64,000 bases of DNA from positions 1-64,000 of the forward strand of contig JAJEJG010000015.1 of the NCBI GenBank assembly GCA_022828225.1. Reading direction: 5' to 3'. The notes under the pieces are model-generated. The model did not search any database. It was not told the DNA's origin and saw only the letters and a program-made list of their open reading frames with translations. Positions 25,902-39,533 of the stretch are shown piece by piece (within the stretch, counting starts at the first letter, position 1; each line of letters begins with the position of its first letter). The position numbers and the translations under genes are program-made. This DNA is from Nitrospirales bacterium (GTDB taxonomy: Bacteria > Nitrospirota > Nitrospiria > Nitrospirales > UBA8639).

Positions 25902-27455
25902 TTATTCCCATTCGATCGTACTCGGCGGTTTGGAGCTGATATCGTACACGACGCGGTTCACACCCGGGACTTCGTTGATGATCCGGTTCGCCACGTGTGC
26001 GAGAAAGGATTGCGGCAACGGGGCCCAATCCGCGGTCATGCCGTCCACGCTGGTCACGGCCCGCAACCCGATCACATGCTCATATGTCCGTTGATCACCC
26101 ATCACCCCGACGGTGCGAACCGGCAACAACACGGCAAACGCCTGCCACGTCTTCCCGTATAAACCTTGTGCCTTTAATTCATCGATAAATACGGCATCCG
26201 CTTCACGGAGCATGTCCGCGCGAGCAGGCGTCACCGCCCCGAGAATGCGAATGGCCAAGCCCGGACCCGGAAAAGGATGCCGATGAACCACATCATCCGG
26301 CAGACCCAGTTCCTTGCCCAGCAACCGGACTTCATCCTTGAACAGTTCCCGGAGCGGTTCGACCAAGCGGAGCTTCATCCGTGCGGGAAGCCCGCCGACG
26401 TTGTGATGCGACTTGATCGTGGCTGACGGCCCCTTGTGGCTCACGCTTTCAATCACGTCGGGATAGAGTGTGCCCTGAACCAGGTAACGCACGTTGCCGA
26501 TGTCTCGCGCTTCGCGCTCGAACGCCTTGATGAATTGACGTCCGATGATCTTGCGCTTCTTTTCGGGATCGGTCGTTCGACCCAATGCCCGCAAAAAATG
26601 CTCGGAAGCGTCGATCATACGGCAGTTGAAGTGAAACGACTTGAACGCCTGCTTGAGCTCTTTGGCTTCCTGTTTCCGCATCACGCCATTATCGATGAAC
26701 ACACAGGTCAATTGCTTCCCGATCGCCCGATGGGTCATGGCCGCTGCTACCGTGCTATCGACGCCCCCGCTCAGGGCACAGAGCACTTTTTCCTTGCCCA
26801 CGTGTTCACGAATTTGATCGATGGAATCGTGCAAAAACGACCCCATGGTCCAGGTCGGTCTCGCCCCGCAAATATGACGGACGAAGTTTTTGAGGATGCG
26901 TGCGCCATGCGTCGTATGGGCGACTTCGGGGTGGAACTGGAGACCGTAGAAACGACGTTCCTTGTTGACCAATTTCATCGCGGCAATGGGAGAATTCGCC
27001 GTCCGAGCAATGGCCTTGAACTCCGGAGGCAACGTTTCAATGCGGTCTCCGTGCGACATCCAAACCGATAAGGGATTCTTCCCGGCCAGCCCCCTGAACA
27101 AATCCGAACCGTCCTGCACCAGTAACTCGGCGCGACCGAATTCCCTGTGCTTCGCCCGGCCGACTCGCCCGCCCATGGATTGCGCCATCAATTGCATGCC
27201 GTAACAAATACCGAGAATCGGCACCCCTTCCTTCATAATCGCCTTCGACCATTCCGGCCGGCCGACGTTCGTCACACTCGCCGGCCCCCCGGACAGAATG
27301 ATGCCCTTGGGGCGGTTTGCCTGAATCGTTTCCAGGGAAGCGGAAGAAGGAAGAATGACGGAGTGAACGTGGGACTCTCGAATCCGGCGAGCAATCAGTT
27401 GGGTGTATTGTGACCCGAAATCAAGAACGACGATGGTATCGTGACAGGACGCCAT
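25902..27455 (-). CDS. guaA: GMP synthase (glutamine-hydrolysing)
   Basis: The protein has 517 residues from ATG 27455; a GTG overlapping the guaB stop region at 27488 would add 11 residues. The N-terminal class I glutamine amidotransferase domain has GICYGMQ with the nucleophilic cysteine and a downstream FHPEV histidine/glutamate. The ATP pyrophosphatase domain has the P-loop [10 protein letters not shown]. The C-terminal dimerisation domain ends STIEWE, as GMP synthases do. It converts XMP to GMP and follows guaB by 33 bp, forming the standard guaBA operon. Confidence 0.97.
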   Translation of the reverse strand: MASCHDTIVVLDFGSQYTQLIARRIRESHVHSVILPSSASLETIQANRPKGIILSGGPASVTNVGRPEWSKAIMKEGVPILGICYGMQLMAQSMGGRVGRAKHREFGRAELLVQDGSDLFRGLAGKNPLSVWMSHGDRIETLPPEFKAIARTANSPIAAMKLVNKERRFYGLQFHPEVAHTTHGARILKNFVRHICGARPTWTMGSFLHDSIDQIREHVGKEKVLCALSGGVDSTVAAAMTHRAIGKQLTCVFIDNGVMRKQEAKELKQAFKSFHFNCRMIDASEHFLRALGRTTDPEKKRKIIGRQFIKAFEREARDIGNVRYLVQGTLYPDVIESVSHKGPSATIKSHHNVGGLPARMKLRLVEPLRELFKDEVRLLGKELGLPDDVVHRHPFPGPGLAIRILGAVTPARADMLREADAVFIDELKAQGLYGKTWQAFAVLLPVRTVGVMGDQRTYEHVIGLRAVTSVDGMTADWAPLPQSFLAHVANRIINEVPGVNRVVYDISSKPPSTIEWE

Positions 27456-27488
27456 GGATGAGGTTGTCGAAGTCGGGTCCTGCCTCAC

Positions 27489-29063
<1,575 letters not shown>

Positions 29064-29108
29064 TTACCAAGTTTTTCTAAAAAAATCGACGGGCGCAATG
29101 GCCAAAAC

Positions 29109-29151
29109 AGAAAAAAATAAGGCCCCCTGACGGCACAGACGTCCGGGGGCC
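29109..29151 (-). terminator. rho-independent terminator after the NHL-repeat gene
   Basis: On the minus strand, GGCCCCC pairs with GGGGGCC, extended by GACG/CGTC after one mismatch, with a 7-nt loop. TTATTTTTTT follows directly. It lies 24 bp past the NHL gene stop. Confidence 0.85.
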
Positions 29152-29174
29152 TCGCTCTGTACCGAGTCAGACGG

Positions 29175-32132
29175 TTATTGCGCTTCGCTTTCCGGAAGGG
29201 CCGCCACCGTTTCCGCTTCATCCTGCAGGAACTCTTCGGCGTCTTCAGCCGGCATGAAGTGTTGCACGCGCATGTTGCCGCTATCCACCACGAAGACGTG
29301 CCCTCGATGATCGACCACGAGACCGTAGGGGAAGTTGAATTGCCCTTCGGCATTACCGAATCCACCCCATTGGGTGATGAAATTCCCGTCCCGATCAAAC
29401 TTTTGCAGCCGCTGATTCCCCGTGTCCGAGACGTACACGTCACCCGCGCCGTCCACGGTAATTCCCCAGGGTGAACGAAATTGGCCGGGTTCCTGGGCCT
29501 GAGCGCTGCTCGCGTGACCCGGACCGATCCCCCCGCCCCATTTGGCCACGAGTTGCGGCAGGACGTTCGTACTGGTATCGAACTTCTGGATGCGGTGATT
29601 CCCCATGTCCACGACGTAGACCATCCCGTCATTCTGATCGACCGCAATGCCCCGGGCAAAATAGAATTGCCCGTCGTTATTCCCGAAACTGCCCCACTGC
29701 ATCACGAACTCACCGTCTTCATCGAATTTCTGGACGCGGAAATTGGCACTATCCACGACGTACAGGTAGCCGCGGACCCGGTCGACGGCAATGGACCAGG
29801 GCGCATTGAACTGACCTTCCCCGTTCCCGCGGCCACCGATTTTCATGAGGTATTGGCCGAGTTTTCCATCAAACTTCTGCACACGATGGTTATTGGTATC
29901 GCACACGTACACGTCACCTTTTCCATCGCACGCGATACCCGTGGGACTGTTGAAATTGCCATTGGCCGTACCGAAATTCCCCCACAGCAGGATGAAGTTC
30001 CCATTGCGATCGAATTTCTGAACGCGGGTGTTGCCGTTGTCGATAACAAACAGGGAGCCCTGGTTATCGATGGCCAGCCCATAGAGCGGCGCCATGAATT
30101 CACCGCCGTGCAGCAACGAGGCGCCACGACCGGGTTTCCCCCATTTCCCCGTACACACGTACCCAGAGGTATTCAGCAAAATGTTCGCACTGGCCGGGAT
30201 CGAAATGTTATTGCCGACGTCTTTGAACCATGCGTAGACCGTTTTCGGCCCGTCACCGGGCGATAAAGTCAGGGGAATCGTCGCCCCGAACTTATGTTCC
30301 GGTTCGACTTCGATCCACCCCGGCAGGGTCGCACCGGGAGTCATGGGATTTTCAGAGACGAAATAGCCCGCCACACCGGTATCCACGTCCCTGGCTGAAA
30401 TGGTCGCCACCACGTCCAACGAATTCGTCATGTACGCCCCGTGATTCAGAACGATATCCGGATTCTGCGGGGCGGCCACGTCAATCAACACGGGCATGAC
30501 TTCCTGTTCTTCCGACAAGGAACTCTCGACGTCATTCTCATCAACGCTCGTGAGCGCATAGTAATAGGCCGTATTGTTCGTCAAGCCGGTATGGGTGTAG
30601 GGACTCGTCACCCCTTCAATGAGCGTCGCCGTCTCTTTGGACACACCAGGATCGGTACTGAAATAGAGGTTATAGGACACGGCGCCGGGCACCTCCATCC
30701 AACTCAGCATCGACTCCGTATCACCGGGTTTCCCCACCAACGGCACGCCCAGCGGGGCCCCTTCCGCCGCTGCGACCTTGTCGGCCTTTTCCCGCCCCCT
30801 GGCGAGTTCCTCTTCGGTGGGCGCGAACTTCAGGACCCGATAGTTCCCGCTGTCCACCACGTAGACGTACCCTTCCTTGTCCACCGCAATACCGGAGGGG
30901 AAATTTACCTGCGCTTCCGTCAGTCCACGATTGCCCCAGGAACACAGATAAGTCCCGTTCGAATCGAACTTTTGGATCCTGTGGTTCCCGCTGTCCACGA
31001 CGTACACGTTGCCCAAGGCATCGCACGCCACGCCCCACGGAGACTTGAATTGTCCGAGCCCGTTCCCTTCTCTTCCCCATTTCGCCAGGAAATTGCCACG
31101 GGAATCGAATTTTTGGATGCGATGGTTGCCTTCATCGGCCACGTAAATGTGGCCGGCAAAGTCGACCGTCAAACCCCGCGGGAAGTAAAAGGCGCCGTCG
31201 AAGCTCCCGTCTTTTCCCCATTTGATCAAAGGAGTGCCGTCCGACTGAAATTTCTGGATGCGAGAATTACTCGTGTCCGACACATACAGATTGCCCTGTT
31301 GGTCCGTGGCTACTCCCCAGGGCACGTCGAACTTCCCGGCCTCGGCCCCGCGCCAGGCAAAACCGAATTTGCCCCAGGCATTCAAAAAGTTCCCGTCGGG
31401 ATCAAACTTCTGGACGCGGTTGTTGCCGCTGTCCGCCACGTACACGTGACCTTCGGGGGCGGTCGCCAGCCCTCGGGGATAATAAAACGTGCCGTCTTCC
31501 GAATCGGCTTCCCCACCCCAGCGAGCCAAACAGTTGCCGTCCTTATCGAACCGCTGAATGGCATGATTATCGGTATCCGCCACGTAGATGGTCCCGTCGC
31601 TGTCGAGGGCAATCCCGGTCGGTGAGCGAAACTCCCCGTCATCGACGCCTTCCTGCCCGAACTGCAACACGGGCAAGTACGGCGAAGGGATCGACATGAC
31701 TTCTTCCGATTCGGGACTTTCTCCGTCGGCGGTCACGACGGTGACCACGTAGTGGTAACACAACCCGTTGGCCAGATCGTTATGCGTGTAGGGGCAGGAA
31801 GGACCTTCGATACAATTCCCTTTTTCCTTGGTGACTCCGATCACGGGATTGAAATCATCCTGACTCGCAATCGGACGCGTCAGTTCGTTGGGCTTGATGC
31901 TGACTCCTTTAGACGTCTGATAGTAGACGTTGTAATACATCGCATCGGGCACGGCATCCCAACTCAGGGTAATAAACCCGTTCCCTCCGACGGCCTTGAC
32001 TCCGGTAGGCGGATCGGGAAGCTTTTCCTGATCGGCATCTTCCCCTGCGCCCCAGTCCTCTTCAAAGCCTTCGGCCCTTAAGACCAGCCGTTGCAGAATC
32101 AAATCACAATCCAACTCAAAAAAATCCTTCAT
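29175..32132 (-). CDS. double NHL beta-propeller protein with fibronectin type III-like domains
   Basis: At 985 residues from ATG 32132 (GAGGGG 6 nt upstream), it has an N-terminal Fn3-like domain (about residues 30-150) and six NHL repeats (about 155-455, each around 47 residues with YVADSGNHRIQKFD-type cores). A second Fn3-like and an immunoglobulin-like segment follow (about 465-660), then six more NHL repeats (about 670-955) and an acidic tail. Two sets of six suggest two complete six-bladed propellers. NHL domains bind proteins or RNA in characterised cases. No signal peptide is visible, which is odd for an Fn3/NHL protein. A terminator follows. Confidence 0.9.
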   Translation of the reverse strand: MKDFFELDCDLILQRLVLRAEGFEEDWGAGEDADQEKLPDPPTGVKAVGGNGFITLSWDAVPDAMYYNVYYQTSKGVSIKPNELTRPIASQDDFNPVIGVTKEKGNCIEGPSCPYTHNDLANGLCYHYVVTVVTADGESPESEEVMSIPSPYLPVLQFGQEGVDDGEFRSPTGIALDSDGTIYVADTDNHAIQRFDKDGNCLARWGGEADSEDGTFYYPRGLATAPEGHVYVADSGNNRVQKFDPDGNFLNAWGKFGFAWRGAEAGKFDVPWGVATDQQGNLYVSDTSNSRIQKFQSDGTPLIKWGKDGSFDGAFYFPRGLTVDFAGHIYVADEGNHRIQKFDSRGNFLAKWGREGNGLGQFKSPWGVACDALGNVYVVDSGNHRIQKFDSNGTYLCSWGNRGLTEAQVNFPSGIAVDKEGYVYVVDSGNYRVLKFAPTEEELARGREKADKVAAAEGAPLGVPLVGKPGDTESMLSWMEVPGAVSYNLYFSTDPGVSKETATLIEGVTSPYTHTGLTNNTAYYYALTSVDENDVESSLSEEQEVMPVLIDVAAPQNPDIVLNHGAYMTNSLDVVATISARDVDTGVAGYFVSENPMTPGATLPGWIEVEPEHKFGATIPLTLSPGDGPKTVYAWFKDVGNNISIPASANILLNTSGYVCTGKWGKPGRGASLLHGGEFMAPLYGLAIDNQGSLFVIDNGNTRVQKFDRNGNFILLWGNFGTANGNFNSPTGIACDGKGDVYVCDTNNHRVQKFDGKLGQYLMKIGGRGNGEGQFNAPWSIAVDRVRGYLYVVDSANFRVQKFDEDGEFVMQWGSFGNNDGQFYFARGIAVDQNDGMVYVVDMGNHRIQKFDTSTNVLPQLVAKWGGGIGPGHASSAQAQEPGQFRSPWGITVDGAGDVYVSDTGNQRLQKFDRDGNFITQWGGFGNAEGQFNFPYGLVVDHRGHVFVVDSGNMRVQHFMPAEDAEEFLQDEAETVAALPESEAQ

Positions 32133-32300
32133 AACACCCCTCACAATATTCAAGTCACACTAAAGGTTTACTCCGCACTCAATTGAATTTACGTAATTCT
32201 ATTGCCATGAATCGAGAATTTTTCAAATAAAACCAAGAAGTTGGGAAAAAGTCTAGCAGCCCGTTCTTTCCGAAGTCAAGGAAGCACCCTGACATTGCGT

Positions 32301-33017
32301 TTATTGAAGAAGGAGGGGCAGGCCAAGCAGGTTGGCAATGCAAGGTGTCGTGTCATCGACTCCCTTCCCGTCTCGATTCAGGAGCACCCCTGATAAGCCG
32401 GCATCGGTGGCTCCTTTAAAATCTTCCTTGGGATCATCCCCGACGTGCATGGCTTCTTCCGGCTCGACCACGTGTTGGGCCAGGGCATGTTGGAAAATCT
32501 TCGGAGCCGGTTTGGCCGACCCGGCGAGGCTGGAAATCGTGATGGAATCGAAAAAATGCTCCAACCGTAACCCCCGGACAATGTCAAAAAACCGCGTATC
32601 GAAATTGGAGATGACCCCCAGTTCATAGCCTTGCGAGCGTAACTGCCGCAGAACCTCCGGCACTTCAGGATAGATGGCCCATGCCTCCGCCCTGCCAAAG
32701 GCTTCGTAGACCTCATCAAAGTAATCGTCGAATCCGTCGAACATACCGACGCGGTAGAACACCGCGTGCACGATGTCGAACCACCAGAGCCTTTCACATT
32801 GTTTCAACTTTTCCGGTTGCTCCACGGCAAAAATCGGCGGCGGCGCTTGGCGAAAGGCGTCTTTGAACGCCTGGTTCACCTTGGTCACCATGTCCGGCGA
32901 ACGCGGCACGCCATGCTTTTCGGCATACCGAAGATAGACCTCTCCGACGGATCCTTTGACTCGAAACAAAGTTCCTGCTGCATCGAAAAACACGACTTTT
33001 ATGCGCGATGCCGGCAT
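32301..33017 (-). CDS. HAD-superfamily hydrolase
   Basis: A 238-residue HAD type IA phosphatase: motif I FFDAAGTLF (nucleophile D in the first ten residues), motif II VISNFDTR, motif III lysine in GSAKPAPKIF, motif IV HVGDDPKEDF. The start used places motif I near the N-terminus, as is usual for the family; longer in-frame starts up to 33062 are open. The sequence resembles the YjjG/HDHD3 group that dephosphorylates small phosphate esters. The substrate cannot be told. Note that motif I is D-A-A-G: the general acid aspartate at +2 is replaced by alanine, as in HDHD3-like proteins, so phosphatase activity is uncertain. Confidence 0.88.
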   Translation of the reverse strand: MPASRIKVVFFDAAGTLFRVKGSVGEVYLRYAEKHGVPRSPDMVTKVNQAFKDAFRQAPPPIFAVEQPEKLKQCERLWWFDIVHAVFYRVGMFDGFDDYFDEVYEAFGRAEAWAIYPEVPEVLRQLRSQGYELGVISNFDTRFFDIVRGLRLEHFFDSITISSLAGSAKPAPKIFQHALAQHVVEPEEAMHVGDDPKEDFKGATDAGLSGVLLNRDGKGVDDTTPCIANLLGLPLLLQ

Positions 33018-33097
33018 GGCGATGAGGCTGGGAAGGACGGGCCCGTCCATGACCCAAGTCACAAATGGGCCGCGATGAGCGAGAGAAGAGCGGGGGC

Positions 33098-33208
33098 TTA
33101 TTTCTTGGTGCCGGCTTTGCGTTGGGCTTGCTCAAGAGCCTTCATGCGTCGTTGATTCTTTCGGTGCTTGCGACGAAGCTCTCGATCTTTTTCTCGTCCT
33201 CTGGGCAT
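33098..33208 (-). CDS. 36-residue highly basic protein
   Basis: A very short gene with a strong ribosome-binding site: GGGAG 7 nt before the ATG (33206-33208). The product, starting MPRGREKDRELRRKHRK, has 18 arginine or lysine residues among 36 and ends GTKK. It is likely helical and nucleic-acid binding. The size and charge recall small ribosome-associated proteins (bS21- or Thx-like), but it matches none that I recognise. It lies 80 bp upstream of the HAD gene on the same strand and is divergent from valS. Confidence 0.7.
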   Translation of the reverse strand: MPRGREKDRELRRKHRKNQRRMKALEQAQRKAGTKK

Positions 33209-33381
33209 TAAATTCTCCCTGGTCCTGCTGGGCGTAATTGCCGATAGTTCCTAAAATCCCCAGTAAAAGCGTGCTGGGGTTCTATCATATTCGTTCTCGA
33301 GAACACAACCAGGCGCTTTGCTTGCGAGGGTCTACCCCCCATGCTAAGATTTTTGGCTTTATCAGCGCGAGTTTCATCCCC

Positions 33382-36122
<2,741 letters not shown>

Positions 36123-36126
<4 letters not shown>

Positions 36127-37001
36127 AATCCCACGTGATTCAGCCTCCGCCTTTTGAACTCGAAGCGCTGGTCGCAGCGGCGCTGAAGGAAGACGCGCCA
36201 CACGGCGACGTCACCACGCGGGCGCTCCTTGATCCGTCCCTTCAGGCTCAAGCCCACGTCGTGGCCAAGCAGGACCTGACTCTTGCCGGCGTCGCGGTTC
36301 TCCGCACCGTGTATCGGGTCCTGGACCCTGCCGTGACGGTAACGGCCACGTTTGACGACGGCACAACGCTGGAAGGAGGACAGACGTTCGCCACCCTTCA
36401 AGGACCGGCGCATTCAATCCTGGGCGGAGAACGGGTCGCGCTGAACTTTTTGCAACATCTGTCCGGCATTGCCACCCTGACCGCACGATTCAAAGCCGAG
36501 ATCCGTCAGTACCCCACTGTCCTCGTCGATACCAGAAAAACCATTCCCGGCCTTCGACGGCTTGAAAAATGGGCGGTCGCTCTCGGGGGCGGAACCAACC
36601 ATCGCATGACGCTGAGCGATGGAGTCCTCATCAAGGACAACCACCTCGTGTTGTTGGAAGCCCAAGGCACAACCATCCCCGAAGCCTGCCGCAAAGCCAA
36701 GGAACGACTCTCCCGCCATTTCCGCATCTGCGTGGAAGTCGAAACTCTCGAACAGATTGACCAGGCCTTGAACGGTGGCGCCGACGTGCTGCTCCTGGAC
36801 AACATGTCCCCGTCTCTGGTCCGGGAAGCCGTAGATCGCATCAAAGGCCGGGCACACACCGAGGTCTCGGGAGGCATTACGCTCGAGAACGTCCGCGAGT
36901 ATGCCGCCACGGGCGTGGATTCCATTTCCATCGGGGCCCTCACCCATTCCGCACCCGCGGTCGATATCAGTCTGGACGTGCTTCCCGTGTCCTCTCGATA
37001 A
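36123..37001 (+). CDS. nadC: nicotinate-nucleotide pyrophosphorylase (quinolinate phosphoribosyltransferase)
   Basis: A 292-residue enzyme that turns quinolinate and PRPP into nicotinate mononucleotide in de novo NAD synthesis. Signature segments are DTRKTIPGLRRLEKWAV, GGGTNHRMTLSDGVLIKDNH and the barrel-end motif EVSGGITLENV. The ATG overlaps the valS stop by 4 nt. nadA and nadB are not in this window. The start is fixed by the overlap and the expected length. Confidence 0.96.
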
Positions 37002-37013
37002 CCTGACTCACGT

Positions 37014-37835
37014 ATGGCGAATCCCGTGCAATCCACACCGTTGGAAGCCGCGAGCATTGAACAGCGGTTGACCACGCGCAGCCTGGGCCGCCCGCTTCAT
37101 CTCTTTGCGGAACTCGCCTCCACCAATACCACGGCCTTTATGCTGGCCGACTCCGGAGCACCTCATGGCACCGTGGTTCTCGCAGAAACTCAAACCGCCG
37201 GGAAGGGACGACTGGGACGGCAGTGGACCTCACCGCCTCATCTCAATATCTATTGCTCCCTGATCCTCGAAGATCCAAAACTTTCGCGTCACGTGTCCTG
37301 GATCCCGCTCGTCACGGGACTCGCCCTTGCCGAAGCCACCCAATGTGTCTGCGGTATCACGATCTCGTTAAAATGGCCCAATGATCTGCTGTACCTGGAG
37401 AAAAAAATCGGGGGCATTTTATGCGAAAGCGCGAGTCAAGGTTCCCGCATCGGCACGTGTGTCGTGGGGTTCGGCCTGAACGTCAATTGCCGGGAGACGG
37501 ATTTTCCCGAAGAACTTCGTCCGCTTGCCACCTCGTATCACCTCGCAACCCGAAGATTTCATGATCGAAATGGCCTGATCGCCGATATATTCAACCAATT
37601 GGAAAACTGGTATGATTGCGTGGAATCGGAACAATTCGAACACGTGCGAAGATCGTACGAGGCGTCGTGTGCCACGCTCGGCCGGGAAGTGGAGATTGCC
37701 TGCCTGACAGGCCAAACCATTCGCGGAACGGCTACCAACATCGGAGAAGATGGCGCATTACTGGTGTCCACCATGCAAGAAGGCAAAAACCGCATCCTGG
37801 AAATTCGATCCGGGGACGTGAAACATCTACGATAA
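37014..37835 (+). CDS. birA: biotin-[acetyl-CoA-carboxylase] ligase, monofunctional
   Basis: A 273-residue ligase that activates biotin to biotinyl-AMP and attaches it to the carboxyl carrier protein. The biotin loop reads GKGRLGRQW, the ATP/biotin site includes SLKWPNDLLY and KIGGILCE, and a small SH3-like C-terminal domain follows. There is no N-terminal helix-turn-helix, so unlike the E. coli protein it should not act as a repressor. It begins 12 bp after nadC and ends 3 bp before coaX. Confidence 0.94.
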   Translation: MANPVQSTPLEAASIEQRLTTRSLGRPLHLFAELASTNTTAFMLADSGAPHGTVVLAETQTAGKGRLGRQWTSPPHLNIYCSLILEDPKLSRHVSWIPLVTGLALAEATQCVCGITISLKWPNDLLYLEKKIGGILCESASQGSRIGTCVVGFGLNVNCRETDFPEELRPLATSYHLATRRFHDRNGLIADIFNQLENWYDCVESEQFEHVRRSYEASCATLGREVEIACLTGQTIRGTATNIGEDGALLVSTMQEGKNRILEIRSGDVKHLR

Positions 37836-37838
37836 CCC

Positions 37839-38609
37839 ATGCTCCTGACAATCGACATCGGCAATACCCAAATCGTCTCCGGCGTATTCGAGGGGCAAAC
37901 CCTGCGAAGTTCCTGGCGCTTGGCCACGGACCACACGAAGACGGCGGACGAATACGGCATCGTCTTCTCGTCGCTCACACGGGAATCCGGTATTTCGGCG
38001 CAGGATATCCATGGGACCATTATTTCCAGCGTAGTCCCGCCCCTGACCCCGACGATTGAATCCATGATCGAAACCTTCTTCCATCACTCCCCGCTCATCG
38101 TCTCTTCCGACTTTCCTTTTGGGCTGACCCTGGAATATGCCAACCCCCAGGAAATCGGAACCGACCGTTTGGTCAACGCGGCGGCGGCGTTCGCAAGCTA
38201 TCGAACCCATCTCATCATCGTGGACTTCGGAACCGCCATAACGTTTTGCACCGTCACCAGAGACGGACGATATTTGGGTGGAGCGATTGCCCCGGGGATC
38301 AAAAGCGCCGCCGAGGCGCTGCACCACCATACCGCCAAGTTGCCCAACGTCGAGCTGACCCGGCCGAAAAACGTGATCGGGACCGATACGACAAGCAGCA
38401 TCCAATCCGGTTTGATCTTCGGGTATGCGGGACTGGTCGATGCAATGGTGACCAGAATCGAACAGGAAATCGGTCACTCGACCAAAGTCGTCGCCACCGG
38501 CGGCCTCGCCCCGATTCTTGCCCCAATCTCGAGGACTCTCCAAGAGATCAGGCCGTCGCTCACGCTCGAGGGCCTGGAATTGCTCTACCGCCGCAAAACC
38601 AGCCAGTAG
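37839..38609 (+). CDS. coaX: type III pantothenate kinase
   Basis: A 256-residue kinase for the first step of coenzyme A synthesis. The N-terminal phosphate loop is LTIDIGNTQIV. The pantothenate-binding G-T-D-R (GTDRLVNAAAAF) and the DFGTAITFC and ATGGLAPIL motifs are as in CoaX. Type III kinases need a monovalent cation and are not feedback-inhibited by CoA. It closes the valS-nadC-birA-coaX run. Confidence 0.96.
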   Translation: MLLTIDIGNTQIVSGVFEGQTLRSSWRLATDHTKTADEYGIVFSSLTRESGISAQDIHGTIISSVVPPLTPTIESMIETFFHHSPLIVSSDFPFGLTLEYANPQEIGTDRLVNAAAAFASYRTHLIIVDFGTAITFCTVTRDGRYLGGAIAPGIKSAAEALHHHTAKLPNVELTRPKNVIGTDTTSSIQSGLIFGYAGLVDAMVTRIEQEIGHSTKVVATGGLAPILAPISRTLQEIRPSLTLEGLELLYRRKTSQ

Positions 38610-38692
38610 GCTCCTTTCGGACGGGAATTCCGGCATAAACCGGAGCCCCGCCTTTCTTTCGTGTTTTTCATCATTTTTTTCACTATTCTCGG

Positions 38693-38721
38693 TTGACTTA
38701 CCAAGTCTTGATGACTATCTG
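38693..38721 (+). promoter_or_regulatory. candidate sigma-70-type promoter for grpE
   Basis: TTGACT at 38693-38698, a 17-bp spacer, TATCTG at 38716-38721, 23 bp before the grpE ATG. No CIRCE inverted repeat and no hrcA gene are visible, so heat-shock control, if any, is by another route. Confidence 0.5.
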
Positions 38722-38743
38722 AGCAAGATACCCGAGCCGTGAC

Positions 38744-39382
38744 ATGAGCGATAATCTTCAACAATCAGATGAAGTTCGAGGAGAAGACGAAGTAGCCACG
38801 CCACTTTCGGATTCTCCCGATAGCGCGTCCGCCGACACGGATGCAGAAGGGTCACCTGAAAATCCTCAGGAAAATGCAGAAGTTCCAAGTCTGACCGACC
38901 AACTTCTGGAAAAAGACGAGGAACTGCATGCCCTGAATGACAAGTATTTGCGTCTGGCCGCGGAATTCGACAACTACAAGCGTCGGGTTCAACGCGACCA
39001 ACAGGATACAATCCGGTTTGCAAACGAAAAATTGTTCAAGGACTTGCTGCCAACCTTGGATAACCTGGAACGGGCACTGCAATCCGGGCGCGAGCAAGAC
39101 CGGATCGAGGGGCTCCTGGAAGGGGTTGACCTCACATACAAACATTTTCTCGATACCCTCCAAAAAATGGGCATCAAACAAGTTTCGAGCGTGGGAGAAG
39201 TCTTCGACCCGGCCAAACATCAAGCCGTGGGCCAAGTCGAATCAACGACCATCCCCGAAAACGTCATCGTCGACGAGTATCAGAAAGGGTATTTTGTCCA
39301 CGACCGGATATTGCGACCAGCCATGGTGACCGTCGCCAAGGCCAAAGAACCGGATAATGGAGGAACCTCTGATTTATTGTGA
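38744..39382 (+). CDS. grpE: nucleotide-exchange factor GrpE
   Basis: GrpE releases ADP from DnaK. The 212-residue protein has an acidic disordered head (about residues 1-45), a long coiled coil (about 45-100, with YLRLAAEFDNYKRR) and the beta-wing domain ending near RPAMVTVAKA. The last six residues (GTSDLL) and the stop codon are encoded by the left end of the inverted-repeat element at 39361. The native C-terminus has therefore been replaced by element sequence, although the functional part is complete. dnaK follows, separated only by the element. Confidence 0.96.
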   Translation: MSDNLQQSDEVRGEDEVATPLSDSPDSASADTDAEGSPENPQENAEVPSLTDQLLEKDEELHALNDKYLRLAAEFDNYKRRVQRDQQDTIRFANEKLFKDLLPTLDNLERALQSGREQDRIEGLLEGVDLTYKHFLDTLQKMGIKQVSSVGEVFDPAKHQAVGQVESTTIPENVIVDEYQKGYFVHDRILRPAMVTVAKAKEPDNGGTSDLL

Positions 39383-39504
39383 TAGCGGGATGCAGGGCAA
39401 GGCGTCCCGGAGCGAAACCCGAGGCTTATCAGAGAGATAGGTGAGGGTTGAGCGAGGACACAACGCAGCCATGCGCCCGATAGTGCATTAAATCAGAGGT
39501 TCCT
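39361..39504. mobile_element. short inverted-repeat element (MITE-like), copy 1
   Basis: A 144-bp element with perfect 16-bp terminal inverted repeats AGGAACCTCTGATTTA (39361-39376) and its complement (39489-39504). The interior carries a GCGGGA...TCCCG hairpin and is about 85-90 percent identical by eye to 43467-43611. It has no transposase gene. It fills the gap between grpE and dnaK and supplies the grpE stop codon. No clear target-site duplication is visible. Confidence 0.88.
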
Positions 39505-39533
39505 GGAGAAGGACAGCAGGAAGGAGCCGAAGC

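Noticed and set aside
29481-31625. Long plus-strand frames opposite the NHL-repeat gene
   Set aside because: They are antisense shadows kept open by the repeated codon pattern of the NHL repeats.
39497-39510. Target-site duplication flanking the first element copy
   Set aside because: Flanks (TAATGG left, GGAGAA right) share only GG, too short to call.
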